The notes under the pieces were generated by a model. It was not told the origin of the DNA, did no database searches, and worked only from the letters and a program-made list of their open reading frames with translations. DNA of 12,895 nt from JAAYHV01 sp035268985. Its GTDB lineage: Bacteria > Bacillota > Clostridia > Peptostreptococcales > Anaerovoracaceae. Below, piece after piece: positions 6,735-12,895 of the stretch (position 1 is its first letter; every line of letters begins with the position of its first letter). The stretch spans positions 1 to 12,895 of the forward strand of contig DATFJV010000059.1 of assembly GCA_035268985.1 (NCBI GenBank). The letters run 5' to 3'. The position numbers and the translations under genes are program-made.

Positions 6735-7083
6735 TATATACACTAAGTCCTACTAATAGACAGCTTTCAGTGAATGGCTTGCTGTTTTCTCTAAGATAAG
6801 TTAGAATCTCTTCACTTTCAGCTCCTGGCTGAATAACAATATTCTTATATTCTTTTTTGCATTCCTTTATTAATCTTAGCCCCTTGACTGGATGTATGCA
6901 TAAATCTATTACATCTATTTCGTCAGGAACATCATTTATACTTTCGTATTCTTTGGGAACTGAATAAACAGTATATCCCTTTTCTAATAATCTTTTCTTA
7001 ATTATGTATGCATATTTTTCTTCGCTTACTGTGTTTCCCACAACGACGAAAACCTTTTCTTTCATAGTTTCTTGTAAATCCAT
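6727..7083 (-). CDS. CoA-binding domain protein (YccU-like)
   Basis: The 118-residue product is a single small Rossmann domain of the CoA_binding_2 type (COG1832, PF13380). A first beta strand VFVVVGNTVSEEKYAY (11-26) carries a loop in the place of the usual glycine-rich turn. GYTVYSVPKEYESINDVPDEI (36-56) is the typical second strand and switch, followed by IDLCIHP (59-65) and the family hallmark IVIQPGAESEEI (82-93). CLLVGLSVY (108-116) replaces the usual C-terminal Cys-containing end. Members bind CoA, but a physiological role is seldom known. The start at 7083 has GGGGG seven bases upstream; an internal ATG at 7065 is less well placed. The gene is divergent from tetR and its stop lies inside the last codons of whiA, so the two mRNAs would be antisense at their ends. 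Confidence 0.82.
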   Translation of the reverse strand: MDLQETMKEKVFVVVGNTVSEEKYAYIIKKRLLEKGYTVYSVPKEYESINDVPDEIDVIDLCIHPVKGLRLIKECKKEYKNIVIQPGAESEEILTYLRENSKPFTESCLLVGLSVYTN

Positions 7084-7120
7084 AATATTACCCCCATATT
7101 AATTATTATTGAATTAATTA

Positions 7121-7129
7121 ATTATACCA
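7121..7129 (-). promoter_or_regulatory. Extended -10 promoter of the CoA-binding gene
   Basis: On the minus strand TGG-TATAAT is a perfect -10 with the TGn extension (7129 to 7121). A TTGCAA (7146-7151) lies 19 bases upstream, longer than ideal for a -35, so the extended -10 probably carries the recognition. Confidence 0.6.
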
Positions 7130-7139
7130 TAACTTTAAC

Positions 7140-7154
7140 TATTTGTTGCAAATA
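7140..7154. promoter_or_regulatory. Candidate operator between the CoA-binding gene and tetR
   Basis: TATTTG-TTG-CAAATA is an inverted repeat with perfect six-base arms and three central bases. It covers the -35 of the tetR promoter and the -35 region of the divergent promoter. Position, length and symmetry suit a TetR-family repressor dimer, which often autoregulates from such a site. Binding by the neighbouring TetR is an inference. Confidence 0.45.
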
Positions 7155-7174
7155 AACGTGAAATAAGGTAATAT
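7146..7174 (+). promoter_or_regulatory. Candidate promoter of the tetR-flavodoxin operon
   Basis: TTGCAA (7146-7151) and TAATAT (7169-7174) are 17 bases apart, each with four of six consensus bases. The box overlaps the candidate operator, in keeping with repression. Confidence 0.45.
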
Positions 7175-7225
7175 AAATACATATATGAGTAAATAGATAT
7201 ACGTAATGAATTAATTGGAGGAGAA

Positions 7226-7786
7226 ATGGCTAAGACAAATAGACAATCAAGGAAAACAAAAGCAAAGATAAAAAATGCTCTAATGGAGCTTATGGGGGAA
7301 CAAGAACTTTCTAAAATTACCATTAATGAGCTGACTGAAAAAGCCGATATTAGCAGAAGAACCTTCTATTTACATTACACTGATTTTAAGGCATTGCTTA
7401 GTGAAATTGAAAGAGATAATATGGAATTGGTGCAAAAGAAGGTTATGGACAAATTAGTGGTAGAAGGAAAATTGGAATTACTGAGTTTTTATACTGCACT
7501 AAATGATATTATCTTAAAGGATAATCAATACTATATTTCTGCAAGTAAATCTGCATATTCCTTATATGTCTTCAATAAAATTGAAGAATTAATGATAGCT
7601 GAAATACTTGAAAAAGATGAGAATATTAAAAAACCTATTAGCAAATCAGATATGATAAAGGTTAAGTTTTTCATAATGGGATCCATGAAAGTTTTTTGGT
7701 CATGGTTAAGTGAGGGAAAGCAAATGCCTTTAAATAACCTAGTAGAAATTATTGAAGAAGGTTTTGAAGAAGGATATAAAATTTAA
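7226..7786 (+). CDS. TetR/AcrR family transcriptional regulator
   Basis: The 186-residue product has the N-terminal TetR helix-turn-helix: KIKNALMELMGEQELSKITI (14-33), then ELTEKADISRRTFYLHYTDF at 35-54 with the recognition helix around residues 42-51. The rest is an all-helical ligand/dimer domain resembling TetR_C_7 (DhaS-type), including a MGSMKVFWSWLSEGKQMPL block typical of that group, usually found in Firmicutes. The ligand cannot be read. GGAGGAG two bases before the ATG gives a strong, close binding site. The flavodoxin gene follows after 15 bases with its own GGAGG, so both form an operon. The regulator probably controls this operon and possibly the divergent CoA-binding gene through the palindrome at 7140-7154. 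Confidence 0.9.
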   Translation: MAKTNRQSRKTKAKIKNALMELMGEQELSKITINELTEKADISRRTFYLHYTDFKALLSEIERDNMELVQKKVMDKLVVEGKLELLSFYTALNDIILKDNQYYISASKSAYSLYVFNKIEELMIAEILEKDENIKKPISKSDMIKVKFFIMGSMKVFWSWLSEGKQMPLNNLVEIIEEGFEEGYKI

Positions 7787-7801
7787 CTAATTGGAGGAAG
7801 T

Positions 7802-8293
7802 ATGAAATTTACAGTAATTTATTTTAGCAAAGACGGTCATACGAAGGAAATGGCAGATGAAGTTGTTAAAGGTGCATCTAAAGTTAAAAAAATTGAAGCT
7901 AAAGCATTTTCATTAGATGAAATTGATAAAGATTTTGTGGATGAAAGTAAATGTGTAGTATTTGGTACACCCGTATATCACGCAGGTATTTGTTGGCAGA
8001 TGAAAAAATGGTTCAATGAAGAAAGTAAAGATTATAACTTGGAAGGTAAGTTGGGCGGTGCATTTGCCACTGCTGCATTTGTTCAAGGGGGATTAAATAC
8101 AGCATGCTTAGAGCTCACTCAGCTAATGCTAGTCAAAGGTATAATGGTATATTCCAGTGGATCTGCACTGGGGCAGCCTTTCTTACATATTGGAGCCACA
8201 TCTATTAATGAAAATTCGGAAAGAGATAAGATGCAGTTTATATCCCTTGGAGAAAGACTAGCTAATAAAGTGGTAAACATATTTAATGATTAA
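7802..8293 (+). CDS. Flavodoxin-like FMN-binding oxidoreductase
   Basis: The 163-residue product has the flavodoxin / NAD(P)H-dependent reductase fold. The FMN-phosphate loop YFSKDGHTKEM (7-17) fits the S-x-x-G-x-T pattern. GTPVYHAGICWQMKKWF (55-71) is the second flavin loop and helix of WrbA-like and ArsH-like members. GGAFATAAFVQGG (85-97) forms the third loop near the isoalloxazine ring. These proteins pass electrons between NAD(P)H and quinones, xenobiotics or protein partners in the cytoplasm; the partner here is unknown. It is cotranscribed with a TetR regulator, a pairing often induced by electrophiles or redox-active compounds. No cysteine redox motif is apparent. An intrinsic terminator follows 18 bases after the stop. 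Confidence 0.87.
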   Translation: MKFTVIYFSKDGHTKEMADEVVKGASKVKKIEAKAFSLDEIDKDFVDESKCVVFGTPVYHAGICWQMKKWFNEESKDYNLEGKLGGAFATAAFVQGGLNTACLELTQLMLVKGIMVYSSGSALGQPFLHIGATSINENSERDKMQFISLGERLANKVVNIFND

Positions 8294-8301
8294 ATTATAA
8301 G
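8274..8301 (+). promoter_or_regulatory. Weak candidate promoter for the antiporter operon
   Basis: TAAACA (8274-8279) and TATAAG (8296-8301) lie 16 bases apart at the end of the flavodoxin gene. If used, the transcript would start just before the terminator hairpin at 8311, which would then be part of the antiporter leader. Evidence is sequence match only. Confidence 0.25.
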
Positions 8302-8310
8302 GCTAACTAT

Positions 8311-8338
8311 GACCTGTGCTAAAAAGTACAGGTCTTTT
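8311..8338 (+). terminator. Intrinsic terminator after the flavodoxin gene
   Basis: GACCTGTGCT (8311-8320) pairs with AGTACAGGTC (8325-8334), ten pairs with one G-U, around an AAAA loop, followed by TTTTATT. It ends the tetR operon and lies only about ten bases before the next ribosome binding site. Confidence 0.85.
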
Positions 8339-8357
8339 ATTAAAAGAAAGGTTAACT

Positions 8358-10229
8358 ATGGAAGGTTTGAATAGCTCATATACATCATTATTAATAATAA
8401 TTTTGTTGGCTACGTTTGTGCCTTTGGTGCTTAAAAAACTTAAAAGAATAGCCGTACCTAGCGTTGTAGGAGAGATACTTGCAGGGGTAATTATAGGTAA
8501 AAGTGGTTTTGATATAGTGCATGGTGGTACAGAGCTTGATTTCATATATAGTTTTGGCTTTGCATTTTTAATGTTTTTATCTGGATTGGAAGTTGACTTT
8601 TCCCTATTAAAAACAACTCAAACAGATTGCAAATACAAACTTATAGATAAGCCAATATTTGTTGCCATGGCAATATTTCTTGGAACTTTAATTATGTCAT
8701 ATGGGTTTTCATGTATATTAGTTTACTATGAAATGGTGACTGATCATCTTCTCGTGACTTTAATACTAAGTACTACATCTCTAGGTATTGTAGTTCCTAT
8801 ACTTAAAGAAAAAGGAATTATAGGCCAAAGGTACGGACAAACCATACTAATGGCATCACTTATAGCAGATTTTGCTACAATGGTAATGATTACTATATTA
8901 ATTGGTGTTAGAACAGAAGGTGATAGTAAAAGTATATTCTTAATAATGATATTATTTATTGCTTTCTTCTTGATATATAATCTTGGTAAAAAATATCTTG
9001 ATTACGACCTTATTAATGAACTATCTAATACAACGGCACAAATCAAAGTAAGGGGTTCTTTTGTCCTTATACTGATATTTATAACGTTGGCAAATGCCAT
9101 AGGGATGGAAATAATTTTAGGAGCATTTTTAGCAGGTGTTATTGTTTCCTTACTAGATGACAAAGAAGCTTCTGATTTATATATGAAGCTTGATGCCATA
9201 GGATTTGGCTTTTTTGTACCAATATTCTTTATTATGGTAGGCGTATCATTTGACTTGAAGGCAGTACTGGGAGACCCAAAGATATGGATATTTATGCCTG
9301 GTATTATAGTAATGCTTTATTTAGTAAAGATAGTGCCGTCGCTACTACTTGCTAGAATGTATCCCATCAGGAAAACTATAGCGGCCGGTTTTTTGTTATC
9401 ATCCAGATTAAGCTTAATAATTGCTGCCAGCGCTGTTGGGCTTGAGATGGGAATAATAAAACCCTATGTAAATTCGGAGATTATACTGGCAGCTTTAATA
9501 ACTTGTACATTCTCCCCTATGATATTTAACAAGATGCTTCCTTACGAATGTGAGGATATAACAAAGAGAGTATTTATAATTGGCTCTGGTAAGGGCGTAG
9601 AAATGTTGGTAAAAAGGTTAAAAGAGCAAGATGCATATATTACAGTTCTTGTTATGAATAACCGCTGCGTGGACGATATCCCGGACTGTGCTGATAAAAT
9701 TGAGATTGGCAATCCATTAAGTATTGAGTTTTTAAAGTCTACAAACTTAACAGATGCTGATTCAGTTGTAATTGCTGTAGAGGATGAGGGTGTTAACACA
9801 GAAATTTGTAGAATCTGTAAGAACTACTTCAGTAAAAATAATTTGATATTGCTTTCAAATGTAGATCATAAGTCAAAGGGGGAAACGTTGTATGGTGCCC
9901 AAAGAATATCACCTGACTTAGCAACAGCAGCACTAGCTCAAAGCTATATAAACAACCCAAGTACATATAACTTGTTGTTTACTGAAAGTGATTTTGGTAT
10001 TATCGAAGTTGAGCTAAATAACCCTGATTTATTCAACACTTCATTAAGCAGAGTTGTATTGCCTGGTAATAGCCTAATACTTTCAATTAAGAGAGGGAAG
10101 GACAAGGTAATACCTCATGGTTCCAATGTAATTGAGCAGGGAGATGTGCTCATAATAGTTGGATCTAAAGAGCATATGGAAGAAGTTAAAGCGTTAATTG
10201 CTACTCATTCTTGCGCAATTAATGTATAG
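8358..10229 (+). CDS. CPA2/KefB-type cation:proton antiporter with RCK domains
   Basis: The 623-residue product joins a CPA2 antiporter (about 1-395, PF00999) to a cytoplasmic RCK module. About a dozen hydrophobic segments are visible. Conserved blocks include VPSVVGEILAGVIIGKSG (33-50), LMFLSGLEVD (71-80), SLIADFATM (167-175), with D171 as the probable ion-coupling aspartate, and GFLLSSRLSLIIAASAVGLE at 344-363. RVFIIGSGKG (404-413) opens a Rossmann RCK_N domain to about 530, and 543-616 is RCK_C (TrkA_C), with SRVVLPGNSLILSIKRG and GDVLIIVGS. Such proteins move potassium or sodium against protons and are gated by nucleotides or c-di-AMP. Single rather than paired Asp in the core favours electroneutral exchange, by inference. 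The frame opens at 8316, but that part is terminator sequence; ATG 8358 follows AAAGG by six bases. corA follows after 17 bases. Confidence 0.9.
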   Translation: MEGLNSSYTSLLIIILLATFVPLVLKKLKRIAVPSVVGEILAGVIIGKSGFDIVHGGTELDFIYSFGFAFLMFLSGLEVDFSLLKTTQTDCKYKLIDKPIFVAMAIFLGTLIMSYGFSCILVYYEMVTDHLLVTLILSTTSLGIVVPILKEKGIIGQRYGQTILMASLIADFATMVMITILIGVRTEGDSKSIFLIMILFIAFFLIYNLGKKYLDYDLINELSNTTAQIKVRGSFVLILIFITLANAIGMEIILGAFLAGVIVSLLDDKEASDLYMKLDAIGFGFFVPIFFIMVGVSFDLKAVLGDPKIWIFMPGIIVMLYLVKIVPSLLLARMYPIRKTIAAGFLLSSRLSLIIAASAVGLEMGIIKPYVNSEIILAALITCTFSPMIFNKMLPYECEDITKRVFIIGSGKGVEMLVKRLKEQDAYITVLVMNNRCVDDIPDCADKIEIGNPLSIEFLKSTNLTDADSVVIAVEDEGVNTEICRICKNYFSKNNLILLSNVDHKSKGETLYGAQRISPDLATAALAQSYINNPSTYNLLFTESDFGIIEVELNNPDLFNTSLSRVVLPGNSLILSIKRGKDKVIPHGSNVIEQGDVLIIVGSKEHMEEVKALIATHSCAINV

Positions 10230-10246
10230 GAATATTGGAGGTCAGT

Positions 10247-11311
10247 ATGAATAAAATTTATGATCCTTTTAATCTGTTGCATGATAAAAAGTCTTATAAA
10301 GTAGAGCCTCCTGGTACTCTTACATATAAGGGTAATTATGGTGACGTTAAACCTTCAATTGAATGTATAGAATATGATAATAGTGAAACTAAGAGTTCAA
10401 AGGTTGAGGTAATAGGTGATAAAGTTACTGATGATAAGGTATATTGGTATAATGTGGTTGGTCTTAGCAATGTTGAAATGATTCAACAAATCGGAAAGTC
10501 CTTTGATATACATAATATGGATCTTGAAGATATTGTTCATGTTTCTCAATGGAGCAAAATTGAGGTTAAGGAAAATTATAACTTTTCTGTGCTAAAAATG
10601 ATATATTTAAGTAACCAAAAGATTATTCATGAGCATCTGGCAATTTATCATAAAGGCAATATGATTATAACTTTTCAAGAAACCCCAGGTGATGTATTTG
10701 AAAATGTTAGAGACAGACTAATCAGAAACCAAGGAAGTATTAGAAATAAAGCAGGTGAGTATCTCTTTTATTCACTATTAGATGCCTTAGTAGATCAGTA
10801 CTTTATTGTAATTAATAAAATATCATCTGACTTTATAGATATTGAGATGAAAATTTTAGAAGGCGATAAGCGTAGCAAAGAAAAAGTACATGAACTTAGA
10901 AAGGAACTTCTATATTTAATAAATTCTGTAACGCCTATGAAGGATTCTGTGACATCCCTTATAGAAAATGGAAGAATCATTATTGATGAGGACTTAGAAC
11001 CTTATTATGGAGACTTGGATGAGCACCTTAATCAAATTTCGGATTCCCTAAAGGCGTATAAGGAGATGACCAATAGCTTGCAAGAAATGCATGCAACTAA
11101 TGTCAGCAATGATATGAATAAGATAATGATGACATTAACGATATTTTCCGCCATATTCATTCCTTTATCATTTTTGGCTGGTGTTTTTGGTATGAACTTT
11201 CATTATTTCCCTGGGCTTGATATAAAGGCGGGTATTTATATATTCATGTCTGTATGTGTAATTATAGCTGGTGGCATGTTGTTGTTTTTTAAATCGAAAA
11301 AGTGGTATTGA
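10247..11311 (+). CDS. corA: CorA-family divalent cation channel
   Basis: The 354-residue product is a CorA-type (2-TM-GxN) magnesium or cobalt/nickel transporter, a homopentamer in the membrane. A long N-terminal alpha/beta domain and stalk helices cover 1-290. The two membrane segments are about 296-314 and 328-347, joined by the signature GMN at 315-317, and the protein ends with the basic KSKKWY. The loop after GMN is unusual: the usual YGMNFxxMPEL form (acidic in TmCorA) reads FGMNFHYFPGLD here, so two acidic loop residues are replaced by His and Gly. An upstream TTG at 10235 keeps the frame open, but ATG 10247, five bases after GGAGG, is the right start. The gene lies in an operon with the antiporter (17 bases) and the methyltransferase (11 bases). 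Confidence 0.93.
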   Translation: MNKIYDPFNLLHDKKSYKVEPPGTLTYKGNYGDVKPSIECIEYDNSETKSSKVEVIGDKVTDDKVYWYNVVGLSNVEMIQQIGKSFDIHNMDLEDIVHVSQWSKIEVKENYNFSVLKMIYLSNQKIIHEHLAIYHKGNMIITFQETPGDVFENVRDRLIRNQGSIRNKAGEYLFYSLLDALVDQYFIVINKISSDFIDIEMKILEGDKRSKEKVHELRKELLYLINSVTPMKDSVTSLIENGRIIIDEDLEPYYGDLDEHLNQISDSLKAYKEMTNSLQEMHATNVSNDMNKIMMTLTIFSAIFIPLSFLAGVFGMNFHYFPGLDIKAGIYIFMSVCVIIAGGMLLFFKSKKWY

Positions 11312-11322
11312 TAGGAGAGTAA

Positions 11323-12648
11323 ATGAATAAAGAAGATATTATAGAAATAGAAATAACAGATATGACGCAGGATGGTAATGGTATTGGGAAATATGACAAT
11401 TTAGTTGCATTTGTTTCCGGAGCGCTTTTAGGCGATGTGGTAAAAGCCGAAATTACTAAGATTAAGAAAAATTATATTTTAGCAAAAGTAGTTGAGGTCA
11501 CAAAGGAATCAGAGTATAGAGTGGATAATCCTTGTAAATATGGTGATTTGTGTGGTGGCTGCTCATTACTTAGTATTAAGTATGAAGGCCAACTTAGATT
11601 AAAAGGAAAACAGGTTAGGGATAAGTTTATAAGGCTTGCAAAGCTTGATGAACCTAAGATAAACCCAATCATATCCATGGATGAGCCTTATAGGTATAGA
11701 AATAAGACAACTTTTGCAGTAAAAGGCAATAATGTTGGCTTTTATAAAAGAAAGAGCAATAGTTTTGTATGTAATACTAAGGAATGCATGATACAAAGTG
11801 AAGTGTCAATGACTGTTGCAAATTCAATTAGAAGGTTTATATTAGAAGATAATATAAAAGATGGCCTTTTTGAAAGTGCAACTGTAAAAATTGCAATGGG
11901 AACTGGCCAAGTAATGGTTGTATTTAATATATCATCCAAAGGTATACCAAATTATGAAAAATTAATAAAAATAATCGATGATGACATGGATAGCTTAAAT
12001 AGTTATTATTATTTTCAAAGTGCAATAGTAATAAACAATAAGGGTAACAGCACTTTACTAGCTGGCACCAAGACTATAACAGATAATGTGTTTATAGGTA
12101 GAGAATTAGAATTTGAAATATCAGCAGAGGCTTTTTATCAAGTAAATACTGAGCAGATGATAAAGCTTTATGAAAAGGTAAAGGATTATGCTTCCCTTAC
12201 AGGTAGTGAAACGGTGTATGATTTATACTGTGGAGTTGGGACAATTGGACTTATGTTAGCTGATAAATCTAAATTTGTCGTGGGAATTGAATCAGAAAAA
12301 GAAGCTGTTCTAAATGCTAATAGAAATGCTACATTAAATGGCATTGTAAATGCCATTTATAAAACAGGCAAAGCGGAAGACGAGCTTCCGGAATTGATTA
12401 AGGAAAGACCTTGTGATGTAGTTATCTTCGATCCCCCAAGAAGTGGTTGTGATGAGTCACTGTTAAAAACAATAGCAGAAGCAGAGGCAAAGAAGATAGT
12501 CTATGTTTCTTGTGAACCGGCGACATTAGCGAGAGATATAAAGATACTGATAGAATTGGGCTATGAATTTATAGAGGCTACACCAGTAGATATGTTTCCG
12601 CATACTATGCATGTCGAGACCATAGTAGCACTATACAAAATAGACTAA
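11323..12648 (+). CDS. rlmD: 23S rRNA (uracil-5-)-methyltransferase, RlmD/RumA (TrmA) family
   Basis: The 441-residue protein is a SAM-dependent RNA m5U methyltransferase. An N-terminal TRAM domain (about 5-60) binds RNA. C71-x5-C77-x2-C80 (CKYGDLCGGC) and C155 (CNTKEC) are the four ligands of the [4Fe-4S] cluster of RumA-type enzymes. QVNTEQ (273-278) precedes the SAM motif VYDLYCGVGTIGL (298-310). IFDPPRSG (368-375) and VSCEPATLARD (395-405) follow, with catalytic Cys397 forming the covalent uracil adduct and Glu432 in HVE as likely base. In Bacillus one such enzyme (RlmCD) methylates both U747 and U1939 of 23S rRNA, so single or dual specificity cannot be read here. GGAG upstream sets the start. 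Membership in an ion-transport operon is probably positional only. Confidence 0.92.
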   Translation: MNKEDIIEIEITDMTQDGNGIGKYDNLVAFVSGALLGDVVKAEITKIKKNYILAKVVEVTKESEYRVDNPCKYGDLCGGCSLLSIKYEGQLRLKGKQVRDKFIRLAKLDEPKINPIISMDEPYRYRNKTTFAVKGNNVGFYKRKSNSFVCNTKECMIQSEVSMTVANSIRRFILEDNIKDGLFESATVKIAMGTGQVMVVFNISSKGIPNYEKLIKIIDDDMDSLNSYYYFQSAIVINNKGNSTLLAGTKTITDNVFIGRELEFEISAEAFYQVNTEQMIKLYEKVKDYASLTGSETVYDLYCGVGTIGLMLADKSKFVVGIESEKEAVLNANRNATLNGIVNAIYKTGKAEDELPELIKERPCDVVIFDPPRSGCDESLLKTIAEAEAKKIVYVSCEPATLARDIKILIELGYEFIEATPVDMFPHTMHVETIVALYKID

Positions 12649-12802
12649 TCGTATTTGCTCAAATACCGCTAAAAACCAAGCTTTTCATGTTTAAGACGGA
12701 CGTCTTGAATTATCGCAATAAGGAACTGAAAGATGAAATAGTCATAAGGCTAGGCTTTTGGATGTGAAATGTAGGGACATAAGAAATTGAATAATGAATG
12801 TG
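12649..12802 (+). other. Structured 3' untranslated region after rlmD
   Basis: No coding frame, tRNA or known RNA family is apparent. Two hairpins are clear. GTATTTG-CT-CAAATAC (12651-12666) has seven perfect pairs and begins two bases after the stop codon. TTTAAGAC-GGAC-GTCTTGAA (12690-12709) has eight pairs including one G-U. The unit ends at the terminator at 12803. It is an unusually long trailer, and might contain a small RNA. Confidence 0.4.
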
Positions 12803-12838
12803 AATCCACTGGTGCAGAATCGGTGGATTTTTCTTTTT
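12803..12838 (+). terminator. Intrinsic terminator of the antiporter-corA-rlmD operon
   Basis: AATCCACTG (12803-12811) pairs with CGGTGGATT (12821-12829), nine pairs with one G-U and a nine-base loop, followed by a TTTTTCTTTTT tract. It lies 154 bases after the rlmD stop. Nothing recognisable lies between it and the window end. Confidence 0.85.
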
Positions 12839-12895
12839 GGAAAGACTTTAAGATTTTAATAAAACAGACCTCAATAGAACAGCTAACTTGATAAC

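Noticed and set aside
8316..8357. Upstream extension of the antiporter frame
   Set aside because: These bases are the terminator hairpin; ATG 8358 has a proper AAAGG and starts the membrane domain where expected.
8303..8545. 80-codon minus-strand frame at the start of the antiporter
   Set aside because: Antisense shadow of a conserved membrane region with no binding site.
10235..10246. TTG start four codons before corA
   Set aside because: The bases include the GGAGG of the real ATG at 10247.
1..12895. tRNA, rRNA, CRISPR, IS or prophage elements
   Set aside because: No cloverleaf, no spaced direct repeats, no transposase or integrase motif and no phage genes were seen on either strand.

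Overview
The window is low-GC DNA with dense genes, strong GGAGG-type ribosome binding sites and consensus sigma-A promoters. This points to a Firmicute of the class Clostridia. The murB / PHP-phosphoesterase / rapZ / whiA block is the conserved clostridial and bacillar order. The gene between rapZ and whiA belongs to the family of an enzyme of anaerobic lysine fermentation, which suggests an amino-acid-fermenting anaerobe. I cannot name a genus from the sequence alone.

Layout. The left edge (1-863) is on the minus strand: a YfcE-type phosphodiesterase running off the window, and upstream of it a self-contained unit (promoter, AT hairpin leader, 79-codon orphan gene, terminator). From 1015 the plus strand carries an AI-2E-family membrane protein, murB (GTG start, overlapping the previous gene), a PHP-domain phosphoesterase and rapZ, packed as one operon. 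A 142-bp gap follows with a strong extended -10 promoter, then a kce/BKACE gene (DUF849) closed by a perfect intrinsic terminator that abuts the whiA ribosome binding site. A yvcK-type gene normally sits at this position; none is present here.

Right of whiA, a small CoA-binding-domain gene runs convergently and overlaps the whiA stop by 8 bp. It is divergent from a tetR-flavodoxin operon; the gap between them holds two opposed promoters and a palindrome that could be an operator. After a terminator come three tightly spaced genes: a CPA2/KefB-type cation/proton antiporter with a C-terminal RCK module, a CorA-family channel with an altered selectivity loop, and a TrmA/RlmD-family rRNA uracil methyltransferase. 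The last 247 bp hold two hairpins and an intrinsic terminator but no recognisable gene.

Most genes are ordinary housekeeping. The points of most interest are the kce insertion in the rapZ-whiA locus and its regulatory layout, the RapZ C-terminus lacking the usual basic tail, the orphan small gene, and the divergent CoA-binding/tetR control region. I found no tRNA, rRNA, CRISPR array, insertion sequence or phage gene, and nothing that I can defend as a wholly new system.
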